The notes below the pieces were generated by a model. That model had not been told where the DNA came from. It searched no databases and saw only the letters and a program-made list of their open reading frames with translations. Below are positions 34,743 through 45,616 of a stretch of DNA of 64,000 nt, piece after piece. Origin of the DNA: Malaya genurostris (Eukaryota > Arthropoda > Insecta > Diptera > Culicidae). How positions within the stretch are numbered: position 1 is the stretch's first letter; each line of letters begins with the position of its first letter. The DNA lies in NCBI RefSeq assembly GCF_030247185.1, contig NC_080572.1, forward strand, positions 121,615,428-121,679,427. The letters run 5' to 3'. The position numbers and the translations under genes were made by a program.

Positions 34743-35000
34743 TACACCCAAACAATATGTGAATTTTACAGGTGACCTGATCTCACATGCGATGCAATTC
34801 ATGAAGACCTAATTTAATGTTGGATTAAAATGATTCGGTTCGAGTCACTAGTGTCGCTATCGGTATTTTTTTCATTAGATGATTTTCATGTAACAGAATT
34901 TCCCAATCACACAATATTACGTAAACTAGCGTGAATTGCGATGATCCATTTATGTGCTACTTATAAGATGTAAAATCACAAGGTTTTTTCGAAGTGTGTA
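34743..35000 (+). mobile_element. tRNA-core TIR element, core deleted
   Basis: TACACCCAAACAATATGTG..TTTTAC on the left and GTAAAATCACAAGG..CGAAGTGTGTA on the right match the family termini. At 258 bp, most of the tRNA-like core is missing, though GGTTCGAGTCAC remains near 34838. The next large foldback starts only 5 bp further on. Confidence 0.65.
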
Positions 35001-35005
35001 CGTAC

Positions 35006-37940
35006 ATATGAACGGCTGAAAGCAAAAGTCGGATAAGTGCAACTTAGTTTGGAAAACCCGTTTAAGTATTTTTGAATGCAAAAACCGGATAAAAACATTG
35101 AGCGCAAAAGTCGGACACGGACTTTTAAATGCAAAAACCGTTTAAAAACATTTTTATTGCAAGAACCGGACAAAAATACTTTGAATGCAAAAACCGGACA
35201 AAAACTTAACCGGTTCTTCCAAAACAAATGTATTTATCCGGTTTTTGCATTCAAAGTTATTTTCGGCCAACTGTCGCTGCGGGATAAAGCATGGGTCGCT
35301 AGTTTACTACGGGTGGCGTGATACGTAAGCACATTTTCTTTGAGTCTCGTCTTGTTCCGCAGGGAAAAACGAATGTGATGTGATTGATTATGTCAACTCT
35401 ACTCTATAAATTTTAATGGAAACTCTTTGCAATAAGTTATTAGAGAATAATCATAAATGTACAAAATTCTTGGTCGAAGATGAAACGTGAAATATAGCTT
35501 GGTAAACATAGTTCGTATCTGTTTTCATACGACGCAACTATATTTTCCATAATAGATGGAACTGATATACTTTATTAATGGCTCGTAGCTATGATGCATA
35601 AATGTTCACTAAATTCATAATGTTTTCACCAATTAACAAGCAAACATGTATTAAGGATTACTGGAAAAAATGAAAACAGATATGTGTTTCTTTTGATACT
35701 TCTGTTAATCATCTGTGCAGTCAAGTATGCGTATTAGTGGTTTCAATTCGAGGAACATCATAGTTGTATCAGTTCAATTGAGAATATAACAACAGATTTG
35801 AAATTTTTATTCAAACGAAATTAGAGTGAAATGTTCAACATCTTCTATTCATTCAATTCATTCAAACCATCAGTTGGAGTAAGATTCACTATCTATGCAC
35901 AAAAAAAAAAAGAAACTTATAACCATGTAAGTCAATAGTAATATGAAATGGACATCAATTTGATTGACAAACATAATCGATATAAAACTAAATACGAATG
36001 CATTCATTTTAAATGAATGAAACTTTGTTTTTCAATCAACGCTCAGGTTTGCTTCTTAGGTAAAAGAAAAATAAAGAACTGTAAAGTAATTTTGAATTTA
36101 ATGTCCTTTTCAACATGTGTGCATGAAAATAATTGTACAAAATATGTTTATGTGTGCATGGCGTTAACTCAAAGGATCAAGTAAAAATCGGAAGGATTGA
36201 TTTGAATATTATCTTCACTAAAACACATGTATTTCGAATTTATTTTTTTATTTGTCTTAAATTTTGCATTAAGGCTTGATGATCGGGTATCATTGCAAAA
36301 TTTGCATTGTTAGCTCGTAATATTCAATAGTACATTGTAGTCATAAACTGTTAGTTAAAAACGGAGGGAGAGCTTGAGCTTCATTAGATTATCCTAACAC
36401 AAAAAAAACGGTTTCAATGGCTATTGGTTTCAACAGGACGGGGTAACATGCCATACAGTTTGACTAACAATCGATTTGTTATGAAAATTACGAGTCATAA
36501 CGATGATTTTGACTGGTCCCTGAGATCACCCTATTTGACGCCACAAGACTTTTTTTGTGAGGCTATTTGAAATCCAAGGTATACGCTGAGAAGTCATGAA
36601 TCATAGCAAAACTCAAAGTCGATTGTTGATAAGGGAAAATGAAACTAGACCAGATGACTTATAAGTTAGACTAATATACCGACAGTCATCTCATTTGTTC
36701 ATTCGCTTTATTTTTTAGCTAATAACTCGACTTTCAATCAACAAATTGTGATAAAATCGAATTCAAAATCTTTGCTTCGGCTCTAAGAAACAGTATCTCA
36801 GAAAAAAAGGCTTGAGAATTGAGCAATACTACTGTTTTATCAACGCGAAAACTCGATGCGAATGATCCTATTTCCATCCATTCCCTTTGAGCCAGTGGCT
36901 CGAACAAAGACAGCAGTTCTTACTTTAAGCAATGATTATAGTATACGAGAAGCGAACTGGAGATGAGTTGAACGGGGGTACCGTTACCTTACTATTCGAA
37001 ACAATAAACTCAATCACTCGATTTACAATCAAAGGATTGCATGTTATGAGTACATTGAATGAATAGAAGTACCGACATGAATATAGCATAGTTATCAGAT
37101 ATCTATAAAAAGGTTTAAGATATGTTGAATATTTCACTCTAATTTCAAATCTGTTGTTATATTCACAATTGAACTGATACAACTATGATGTTCCTCGAAT
37201 TGAAACCACTAATACGCATACTTGACTGCACAAATGATTAACAAGAGTATCAAAAGAAACACATATCTGTTTTCATTTTTTCCAGTAATCTTTAATACAT
37301 GTTTGCTTGTTAATTGGTGAAAACATTATGAATTTAGTGAACATTTATGCATCATAGCTACGAGCCATTAATAAAGTATATCAGTTCCATCTATTATGGA
37401 AAATATAGTTGCGTCGTATGAAAACAGATACGAACTATGTTTACCAAGCTATATTTCACGTTTCATCTTCGACCAAGAATTTTGTACATTTATGATTATT
37501 CTCTAATAACTTATTGCAAAGAGTTTCCATTAAAATTTGTAGAGTAGAGTTGACATAATCAATCACATCACATTCGTTTTTCCCTGCGGAACAAGACGAG
37601 ACTCAAAGAAAATGTGCTTACGTATCACGCCACCCGTAGTAAACTAGCGACCCATGCTTTATCCCGCAGCGACAGTTGGCCGAAAATAACTTTGAATGCA
37701 AAAACCGGATAAATACATTTGTTTTGGAAGAACCGGTTAAGTTTTTGTCCGGTTTTTGCATTCAAAGTATTTTTGTCCGGTTCTTGCAATAAAAATGTTT
37801 TTAAACGGTTTTTGCATTTAAAAGTCCGTGTCCGACTTTTGCGCTCAATGTTTTTATCCGGTTTTTGCATTCAAAAATACTTAAACGGGTTTTCCAAACT
37901 AAGTTGCACTTATCCGACTTTTGCTTTCAGCCGTTCATAT
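35006..37940. mobile_element. Large foldback element with short subterminal repeats
   Basis: The arms, about 35006-35850 and 37112-37940, are near-identical inverted copies beginning ATATGAACGGCTGAAAGC. The outer 250 bp of each arm are built of diverged ~25-30-bp units around TGAATGCAAAAACCGGA in both orientations. The identical frames read from both arms are translations of these units, not genes. The spacer (35851-37111) holds a DD41D-type transposase fragment. The architecture recalls Drosophila FB elements. No target duplication was identified. Confidence 0.6.
36400..36650 (+). pseudogene. DD41D-type transposase fragment in the foldback spacer
   Basis: The plus strand across frames carries YWFQQDGVTCHT (second Asp), then a stop, LTIDLL, then DFDWSLRSPYLTPQDFF, where DFDWPPRSPDLTPxDFFLWG is expected, and FEIQGIR/AKLKVDC-like remains. 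Stops are numerous. It is an old degenerate fragment, apparently more diverged than the surrounding arms. Confidence 0.6.
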
Positions 37941-38899
37941 ATCAGTTAGTCAAAACTGCAAGATTCAATTTTGTGCATTTCATATTTCATATTAAATTCC
38001 GCACATACAGAAACAAGCCTTTGAGACATTTTGTGCAAATTTAACCAGTAGCATAGAATTCATGCTTTTCAATTACCTTTCCTGTGAGCTACACGAGTTC
38101 AGGTAGGGTAAGCATCGTACATTAGTTGCTTCCAATCTTTTATGTCTATTCTTCTACTCATACAAATATGGGCTTACAACTTCGACAGTCGGACGAATTT
38201 CCTTCTAGGTGCAGTACGAAATCTCGGGGTGCACCTCTCAGACAGATAGAGCCGACTGGTGGATGACGGTGAAACTCACCTCATTAACCTTAATTGCTAG
38301 GCTGTAAATCTGCCGCTTCCTGTCCAATCGTTTCTATAGTTGACTGTGATGTTCGGTTACAGGTGAAACTAACTCATAAACGTACATTACGCTCCTTCGT
38401 GGTGCTTCCATTTTCTTCGATTACACAATTTATGTGTGAATGCTGTTTGACTGCACGTTGCAGTGGCAATTTAAGGTGACATTTTACTTCTACAATCCGT
38501 GCTGAATGACGTGCTGGTAGAAACAGTTTTATTAGTGGATATATAGAAAAGTTAATGCTTCATAGCTTTTCTAATCAAGACAGTACAATTCTCTTGGCTT
38601 TGTTCAATGGAAGCAGTTGATTTCTACTTGGGTATTTTGAGTTTCATTGTCCAGACTGTGTAGGATCACAATTAGATCATTTCATTTTTAGTTTTGTATT
38701 CTGTGATAAACAAATCTTGAGATTTGTGGTGAAGCCTAGAAAGAATACAAAATAGATACAGTCTCGCTATTTTTTTATTGTGTTTTGCTAATTGTGGAAA
38801 ATCAAATCATAATCTACTACATGGAATAAGAAGTCCCTGGCATAACAAAGAAAAAGTCGATTTTTTATCGTGAAAGCTTTTTTATTCTTCAGTATAATC
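37941..38899. other. Unassigned DNA
   Basis: No recognised domain. 38200-38330 is relatively GC-rich with short frames but shows no motif. Confidence 0.35.
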
Positions 38900-39100
38900 T
38901 CTATCTGAAGCGATACATTTGACCTATCGGTCCTTTAATATTTTTAAGCCCTTTAAAAAATAGTTTTATCAAGTCCTCCAAAATAGGATTCTGTTTCTGC
39001 ATGATCTCAGCATTCGACGAAAATTTCTTATGCTGGAGAAACCTTTTCAGATTTGGAAAAGGATAGTCGTCGCTGGGGGCCAGATCTTGAAAAAAACGGG
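38900..39100 (-). pseudogene. mariner transposase C-terminal fragment
   Basis: The minus strand encodes DLAPSDDYPFPNLKRFLQ (third-Asp block, expected DLAPSDYYLFPNLKRWLQ), HKKFSSNAEIMQKQN and LIKLFFKGLKNI, ending near GQMYRFR. Only the last ~65 residues of a DD34D mariner remain. Confidence 0.75.
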
Positions 39101-39409
39101 GGATTGGGAAACAATTGGACAATTGGGAAACTGGAATTTGGTATTCTACCAGATTTATTTGATTTGGGATTCTACCAGATTCATTTGATCGGAATCGAAA
39201 TTTTTAAAAGTAGGAAGAGGAGTGTTCGATTACTATTTCGGGTATTTCCAGGAACGGTTCAGCCACAATCGGTTTGCTTCGTCATCATCTGATAACCCTC
39301 TAAACTGGAACGGTTTTGGGCCCAGTAAGAAATTTTAGATACTCAATACCCTGTAGTTCCGAAACCAGAAATCGAATGTAAATAAAATTCCCCTTTTATT
39401 TACAATTAA
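39101..39409. other. Unassigned DNA with one repeat-family-like unit
   Basis: CCTGTAGTTCCGAAACCAGA at 39351-39370 resembles a unit of the large repeat family. The remainder is not recognised. Confidence 0.35.
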
Positions 39410-39627
39410 GTCGATAATAATTGTTTTGTGGAAAACATGCTCACTAGGGTAAACCCTGCAATGAACTTGCGAAAAGGAAATCTTTATCCAAAGAGAAAGC
39501 AACCGTTTAACAACGGTAACTAATGAACCTAGTTCTTTTTCAAAAACACTTCCACAATCATACCAACTAGCAACGGAAATCAAGGTGCAACGAAATGCAT
39601 CTACAGTAACTAGTAACTACCACAGAC

Positions 39628-39802
39628 TAGAGATGGTCGGGATTCGGATATTTTACCTGAAACCGAACCCGGCGGGTACGGGTCGGGTTCGGGTGCAGAA
39701 AAAAAATAGTTTGTCGAGTACGGGTAACGATTTTTTTCATTTTAAACTGTGCGGGTAGGGTTCGGGTACGGGTTCAAGAAATTGCTTACCCGACAATCTC
39801 TA
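39628..39802. mobile_element. hAT-like MITE rich in GGGTACGGGT-type motifs
   Basis: The ends are TAGAGATGGTCGGG and CCCGACAATCTCTA (13 of 14 pair). The 8-bp flanks CCACAGAC and CCACAAAA match at 6 of 8. The inside is made of degenerate GGGTACGGGT and GGGTTCGGGT units. 175 bp, no coding sequence. It splits the ORF1 relic. Confidence 0.75.
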
Positions 39803-39981
39803 CCACAAAACACGAACAAAGAAATGTAAAAAATAGAAATAAAGTGTAAATTACTAACAACAATACTTTTAACAACAATAACAAACAACAACAACAACAA
39901 CATCGACGATGAAACAATGGATGACAAGACGAGCTGCGAACAAAGTGTCCCTCAATCCTCGCTGGATGGAAATCCAGAAAG

Positions 39982-40184
39982 TCTTGGCATTACATACATC
40001 CCTTTTGTGGATTTTGGCTTTACTGTTTCAAAAGACTTCGCAGCCGATTCTTAGCGTACAGAATCATTGCATGGGTAGTTCGACTGTTCCTACTGACACT
40101 AACAATCCTTCCAGGTCGGGGCTCGAACATACGACAACTGGCTTGTAATACCTATGTATGCATTGAACCGCCAACCCGGGCAGA
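39982..40184 (-). mobile_element. SINE family 1, complete copy with target duplication
   Basis: Flanked by exact 12-bp repeats AAATCCAGAAAG (39970-39981 and 40185-40196). On the minus strand it starts near GCCCGGGTTGGCGGTTCAAT (A-box-like) and has GTATGTTCGAGCCCCGACC (B-box-like). The shared body follows, ending with the 3' tail near ATGTAATGCC. This copy defines the family length of about 200 bp. Confidence 0.85.
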
Positions 40185-40196
40185 AAATCCAGAAAG

Positions 40197-40390
40197 GATT
40201 CAATGAAAAGAATTTCTGTTTAGATTCGATTACAGAGGTTTCAACATTAAAGTTATTCGCCTCTTCGCGCCAGAAAAAATTTCTATCCCTATGTGCGCAG
40301 TTGGGAATCGAACCGAGGTGGCCTGCATGGAAGCCATCGACTGACCCATCACGCTATACCCGTCCGTGAAAAATATTTGTTCAACAAAAA
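40197..40390 (-). mobile_element. tRNA-derived SINE family 2, copy a
   Basis: The minus strand reads GGGTATAGCGTGATGGGTCA (A-box region), then GGTTCGATTCCCAAC (B box), then CACATAGGGATAG and GAAGAGGCGAAT, as in the copy at 56150. It lies immediately beside SINE 1 in the same orientation within the ORF1 relic. The tail is diverged. Confidence 0.8.
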
Positions 40391-40559
40391 AAAAAAAAAA
40401 GAATAGCTCTACCGGCCACGTAAAGCTTGTACACGAAAAAGCCTGAATAAAAAGTAGTATTGAATTTAAAAAAAAATACACCTTTTATTTGAATCTTTGT
40501 TTTAGAAGATGGTGAATATTTCCGTCACTTACATAGACACATACACAAATTGAGATAGT

Positions 40560-40870
40560 GAGTGTTCCATACTACCAAGCAATACTCAAGTGGACGTCTT
40601 TAAATGTGTTGGCTATTCTAATGTAGTTTATATGCTGCCCAACAGTCAATTGTTCATCGGGAATGACTCCCAAATCTTTCCCACAAGTGGTTCTACTGAT
40701 CGGGTGCTTCGTTTTTCTAAGAAGGTAATTGAATTTGTGAGGGTTTCCGCGGACCCACCGTTTCAGAGTTTCAGCGACAACCTTCGATACGTTTTCACGT
40801 CACCTGGATGATTCCCACGTAAGATCCACCACACTATCCACTGACAAACACTAGCTGAAGACTGGATACC
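40560..40870 (-). pseudogene. LINE RT thumb-region fragment (Jockey/CR1-like)
   Basis: The minus strand across frames encodes VSKVVAETLKRWVRGNPHKF, NYLLRKTKHPISRTT, then CGKDLGVIPDEQLTVGQHIN and YIRIANTFKDVH. This is the segment after the YADD motif of LINE RTs (W-x-x-x-n-x-x-K-f-N..K-x-x-x-m followed by K-D-L-G-V-x-x-D-x-x-L-x-f-x-x-H-I). YADD itself was not seen. Confidence 0.65.
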
Positions 40871-41094
40871 CCTCGAGTTGTGATTATTAATATAAGACAA
40901 CGTGACCCAAATACGACAAAGTATCAAATGAACAAACCATCCTAGTCGGCGGCTTGATCACATTGCCGACGGTGGTAGCGTCGCTGTTCGTTTATAGAAT
41001 TGATTGATACATAACATATTTAGGTTTGCAGACATATGTTAGGTTAGTCATAGTTATTCACATCTAGCGGAGCATGATCGAAATTGTGATTATA
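40871..41094. other. Unassigned DNA
   Basis: Possibly residual LINE sequence. No motif recognised. Confidence 0.3.
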
Positions 41095-42312
41095 CACGGA
41101 ACGACCGAAATCAGCATTTTCGCGAAAAATTTAGTTGATTTGCTGATTTTAGTTAGTTATTTTTTGAGACAACTAAAAAAATCTTACTTTTGCTGGTTTA
41201 GATTTTTTATTCTCATTCCCCTAATAATAATAAAATATTTGTTGAAATGACTATTTTTTTTAGTTGAATTCACAAATTAAACGTACTGTCATTTCTTAGC
41301 TAAGGCACACTTCATATCCAGTCAACTAATTTTTTAGTTGAATTAAAGAAATATAATGTTGTTTTCAACCAATATGAATGGTTGAATTGGCTTCTGCAAT
41401 CTGCAGCTATATGGCGCCCTGTCACCGAAACGGTAACACCTTAATGACTACTAGCCACTAGATGGCACACTACTGCCGAAAAAAATTCAGACGCGGTTGT
41501 CTTCTCTATATTGGCAGGTATAAATACGATGTTGTGTTGGAGAAAAAGACATAAACGAAACGTAAACATCTTTTTGATTTTTTTTTCTTCTAAATCACTG
41601 TTTCTTCATTCTCACTGAAAACTTTGAGCACTCGGAAAACAAAAACCGAATACAAATAGTACACCGGACGGCGCAGCTCGGAAGGTTTGAAGATACAAAA
41701 AAACTTCATCACAATTAGAGTGAAACATTCGAAATTCACTTCACTGTTCCGCGTAAAAACATTATTACGCACAATCGCTTCAAGTGCGCACAAATTTTGA
41801 ATAAATACGATTTCCACTAACAGTTTACGACATTTTTACATATCGGTTTAGAAATTTAAATAAAGATATATCGAACACATGCGAAAAACATCAAAACAAT
41901 GTTCAAGCAGTTTCAATAAGACTGTCCTTTTTAGCTTTTCAATGGATTGTTTTGCTTTGACACTTCTCATGAGTTTTTGGCTAATAAACTTGTTAATAAT
42001 ACCCATTTCAGTTTTGTTTTTTTTGTGCTGTCCTTCAGTAATGATGGTGATAGATAAATAGAAACAAATTTTCTGATTTTAATAACAAAATTAGTTGTCA
42101 AGGAGAATTTCGTGTTGGATTGAAATATTGCTGGTTTGAGTCCAGGATATTCACCAACTAAACACATTCTCTAAAACTAAGAGTTTTTTCAGCAAAGTAA
42201 ATTCTCAATTTTAACTAATTTTATAGTTATTTTGGAAATTTTGTTGTTAAAATCAACTAATTCAAAAACAGTAATACGAATTAGGCGCAGAGCTAATTTC
42301 GGTCGTTCCGTG
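41095..42312. mobile_element. TIR element with CACGGAACGACCGAAAT ends
   Basis: The ends are CACGGAACGACCGAAATCAGC and its near-inverse (first 17 bases identical), flanked by TA (41093-41094 and 42313-42314). 1218 bp. The subterminal regions are rich in TAGTTGAATT and AACTAATTTT motifs. Internal frames (41590-41817 minus, 60 codons at 41879 plus) show no transposase domain. TA flanks suggest a Tc1/mariner-type helper, but the superfamily is open. Confidence 0.7.
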
Positions 42313-43194
42313 TAGTAAAACAGATCTAGTAATCGGTTGTTCGCATCCGCATCCGTCACCAGAGATCAAGGCTTTATCAATCCTACAGATTGTCAATGCC
42401 ACTGTAGAAAGATGACGAAACAGAATCCACAAACGAATTTATCGGACGACGAACAACAGTTTATATTGTGGAAATTGAAATATCCGACAATTAAAATTAT
42501 AGCGACATGCACTGCGTAGGCAAAAGAAATCATTTCTAATGACTCGGTGTGTGTCTTAATCGAAGTCAGATCCTGATTGCGATCAGACGGGAACGATGAG
42601 CAAACTATAAAAAACTGATAAAGCGACTAAGATGACTGAAGACAAGAATAACAACATAAATAATTAATTATTTCCTTTATTTTTAATTAATTTTTATTTT
42701 ATTTATGTACAATTACAGGGAGCAGTGTTGGGAAAAAATCAAAACTCTAAATATCGTGATAGAATTTTTTGCTAGCGATTTTCAGGCGAAAAAATCATCG
42801 ATCAGGAAACTCACTGAGAAAAGTTCAATACTGCTCTCACGAGTTGAAAAATCAGTTGTGCAAAGCTCACAAGCGAACATTTCTCTCGATGATATTCAAG
42901 AAAAAGCTCACACATTCAATATATCTGATATGATCCTCAAACAGAAGATTTCAGCCTTTTGCAGAATACATGATGAGCCAATTCGCCGATGAACAAAATC
43001 TTTCTAAAAATGTGCCTTGCGCGTAGGGAGCGAAATAAAAATTATTAGATTTTGCAATTTGATGCTCTGTTGATAAGTTGATCGATCCAATAGTGGTGAT
43101 ATATTCAAAATTGATGGTGGAGTAATATCACCAAAACAAGCAATAAGTGCTGTGAGTAATAATAGTTATAATTGTCATCAAAGCTTAAAACATG
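42313..43194. other. Unassigned DNA with an open frame at 42705-42992
   Basis: The plus frame at 42705-42992 (95 codons, no clear ATG) has a polar composition: KSSIRKLTEKSSILLSRVEK, SLDDIQEKAHTFNISDMILK. A second frame at 42337-42519 contains NLSDDEQQFILWKLKYPT, suggestive of a DNA-binding helix. They might be pieces of one DNA transposon, but no family was identified. Confidence 0.3.
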
Positions 43195-45140
43195 CTTAAT
43201 CCACCTAGCAGTTAGATGATATCTTTTTTATTATCAATCCGCATGTGTTTTTTGCATGATTATTTTTCGGTGTTTTAGTTCTCATAACATTATTTCAATG
43301 ATCGGCGTTTCAAGTGGCAGTTTGAGATTCTAATCACTCATTACCCTGTAATGTCGAAACTGCAAATCGAATCGAATTTGAATCTAAACATGTGATAATC
43401 GTTTGAAAATTCCATGAGATGTCGAAATAAGTTCCACTTTAGAGTTTTTCGTCATTATTTACGGTACTTCCAGAGCCGGTATTCAGGAACCAGCATAAAC
43501 CAAACCGGTTTGTATGGCCATATGACGAATATGTTTTGAGTCCAACTTAAAAGCTTTTCGGGATTGTCATCTTCTATATCGGTTTGAATTTTGAAATAGT
43601 AATAATAGGATAGTATTAATTAATTTTGTATGGGACTATAAGTTTATATTAATTTGAATTTTTATTTCTGAAATTCGATTTGGCTTTTTTAAGAAAACGA
43701 TTATGCCTTGAAAAGCGGCTCGATACTGGAACCGGAATTCGAAAATCGGTGTAACCGAAATCAGATAAATTCACCTGAGTAGTATAGTTTACATTTGTTT
43801 CAAAATGTTTGAAAATCAGTGTAAACATCTTTGAGAAATCGTAGTGCGAATTGAATTTTTGGGTACCTTCCGAATCGAAAACTGAATTCCACTAAAACTG
43901 AAATAAGTTTATTCTGTTATCGACTATCCAAATCTGCTAACCCGATAAAGCTGGTTACCCAAGTAACAATTTTTGTTACGCTAGCTTGTTTGTGACTAGT
44001 TTGCAACCAGATATTTGAGTGATTGTTACTAACATCTAACCACTTGCATGACTCAAAAAGCGCAGTTTCTACTAGTTGTTAAATCGGCTAAAAATATGTT
44101 GTCGTTACGTTGTAATGCCATACTGAAATAACTTATCTTTTCATAACTTGAAAATAACTGGTTTCCAAGTAAACTAGTTGAAACTTAGTCACCATCGACA
44201 CTATAAACATTGAATCCAGAATACTTTTCTATCTTCAATAAAAAAGCAGAAGAGTACTTTAAGTCACAAACTTGATACAAGGTACAAATTTCACAACGAT
44301 CCAAAAATTGTCGAGTGGAATTCAATTTTACTTAACTGTTTTTTATGCGCCTTCAATCAAAATCTGTTTTTAAAGATATAAAAAATAAACAAAATTATAA
44401 CCCTATGTTCAGAATGCTCAAAATTATTCCAAGTAGAGTGATTTCTCTTCATTTTAAATTCATATATCATGAGAACTATAATATTATCACAATCGATGTT
44501 CAATCCCTATATTATTTTCTTCGTGTTTATGACAGTGCATAGAACAAAAATGACTATTCTGCCTTTCACTATTTTCGGCAAAAAGTAGTTTTGAATAAAG
44601 TAATATCCTGGTTTTATTTACGTTTCATACACTTCTTGAGACTCCATATTGTGTTCGCCATATTCAAGCCAACAAAGGTTGTTTTGTTTGCATTTTAGTT
44701 ACCATAACGTTGGGAAAACTTACCGATAACTATCTGAATTGATGAAGAAATTATATGTTATAATCTTATAATATCTAAGTTATTGCTATATCAATTCACA
44801 GTAACGATTCACATATACGTTAACGTATTTATAATGGTTTCGCAACGGAAAATAAACCTTTTTTCAACTAGTAGCTAAAAACATAGCTGTGATTAAAGAT
44901 ATGTTAGAATCAAGTAACGATAACTTACAAATGATAGTTAGTTTAATGTTTAAGTTATAAAGAAACACCGCTGTCACCTTGTTTTAACCAGTATAACATA
45001 AAACACATATTCGTGCTCTTGTTGCAACATAGTTTGGACTTTGTCGTATCAGAACTAGTTGCGGATTGCTACTTGGGTAATTCATGTGAAATAGACATTT
45101 TTATACTAATCACCCTAAACCGGAAGTTAGATCTGACTAA
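43195..45140 (+). repeat. Large repeat family, copy E, split by a TIR element
   Basis: Starts GCTTAATCCACCTAGCAG and parallels copy A (9139) closely, for example GCATGTGTTTTTTGCATGA and GAGCCGGTATTCAGGAACCA. It is interrupted after 43957 by the 43958-45077 element. The family sequence resumes with GTGAAATAGACATTTTTATA as at 9933 of copy A. Confidence 0.75.
43958..45077. mobile_element. TIR element with CCCAAGTA ends, complete copy
   Basis: The ends are CCCAAGTAACAA and, inverted, CCCAAGTAGCAA, flanked by TA (43956-43957 and 45078-45079). Comparison with the uninterrupted copy A supports a TA duplication. 1120 bp, AT-rich, without a recognised transposase. A partial copy of its left part lies inverted at 47265-47470. 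Confidence 0.8.
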
Positions 45141-45257
45141 AAGCGAGATGTTTTATAGAATCTTAAAAATTTTAATTTTAATTTTTTTAAACATATATTT
45201 TAGAAGCCAAATGAATGGAAAACTAACAGAAAAGATGATTTTTTGGAAAAAGATACG

Positions 45258-45328
45258 CTCAGAGACAGGACTCGAACCTGCGTTCTTATGCATTCCGTGC
45301 ATACGCGCTACCATTTCGCCACTCTGAA
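45258..45328 (-). tRNA. tRNA-like sequence (well-folding; likely SINE head or pseudo-tRNA)
   Basis: The minus strand folds as a cloverleaf. Acceptor TTCAGAG pairs with CTCTGAG, and the D stem is GCG/CGC around an AAATGGTAG loop. The anticodon stem TATGC/GCATA has loop ACGGAAT (nominal anticodon GGA, position 33 is C instead of T), and the T arm is GCAGG-TTCGAGT-CCTGT. GGTTCGAGTCC is a good B box. The atypical loop, absence of the long Ser variable arm and repeat context argue against a functional tRNA. Confidence 0.5.
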
Positions 45329-45616
45329 TCTTGTTTTTAGTCACTCTAAAACGCCAAACAGACATTGCAGAACGTACATCGAACATGGTCTACATCCTGG
45401 CCGTCACCCGACCTATACCTTACATCCAAACATCTTCGCTGTCCATCAAACACTAGCCTTTTCGTTTTATACCTATTTCTCCGATCAAGCATTGAGTAGG
45501 AGAGTGTATTCATAATCGCATATTCATAATCGCTTTTTTGGGTGGGAGCACTCCTGTTACTTTTAATAGTCAAATTCACGCTAAATAACGTTTTATTGGG
45601 TTTAATCTAAATAGTG

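Larger units (their letters stand above)
39410..40470 (+). pseudogene. LINE ORF1 3' fragment interrupted by three insertions
   Basis: Diverged copy of the second half of the ORF1 retroposon at 61685-62806. A CCHC-region equivalent lies at 39418-39460 and a CAACCGTTTAACAACGG stretch near 39490. The acidic tail (DDKTSCEQSVPQSSLD) is at about 39918-39966. After the insertions comes GGCCACGTAAAGCTTGTACA and the 3' end CCTGAATAAA with an A run at 40467. It is interrupted by a hAT-like MITE (39628-39802), SINE 1 (39982-40184) and SINE 2 (40197-40390). Confidence 0.75.

Noticed and set aside
35076..35321. An 81-codon frame that occurs identically at 35076-35321 (+) and 37625-37870 (-)
   Set aside because: It is the translation of short subterminal repeats and sits in both arms of the inverted repeat. 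Lys/Asn/Thr-rich periodicity follows the DNA repeat, so it is not a gene.
39660..39790. Telomere-like GGGT repeats
   Set aside because: The motifs lie within a TIR-bounded 175-bp MITE and do not form a regular telomeric array.
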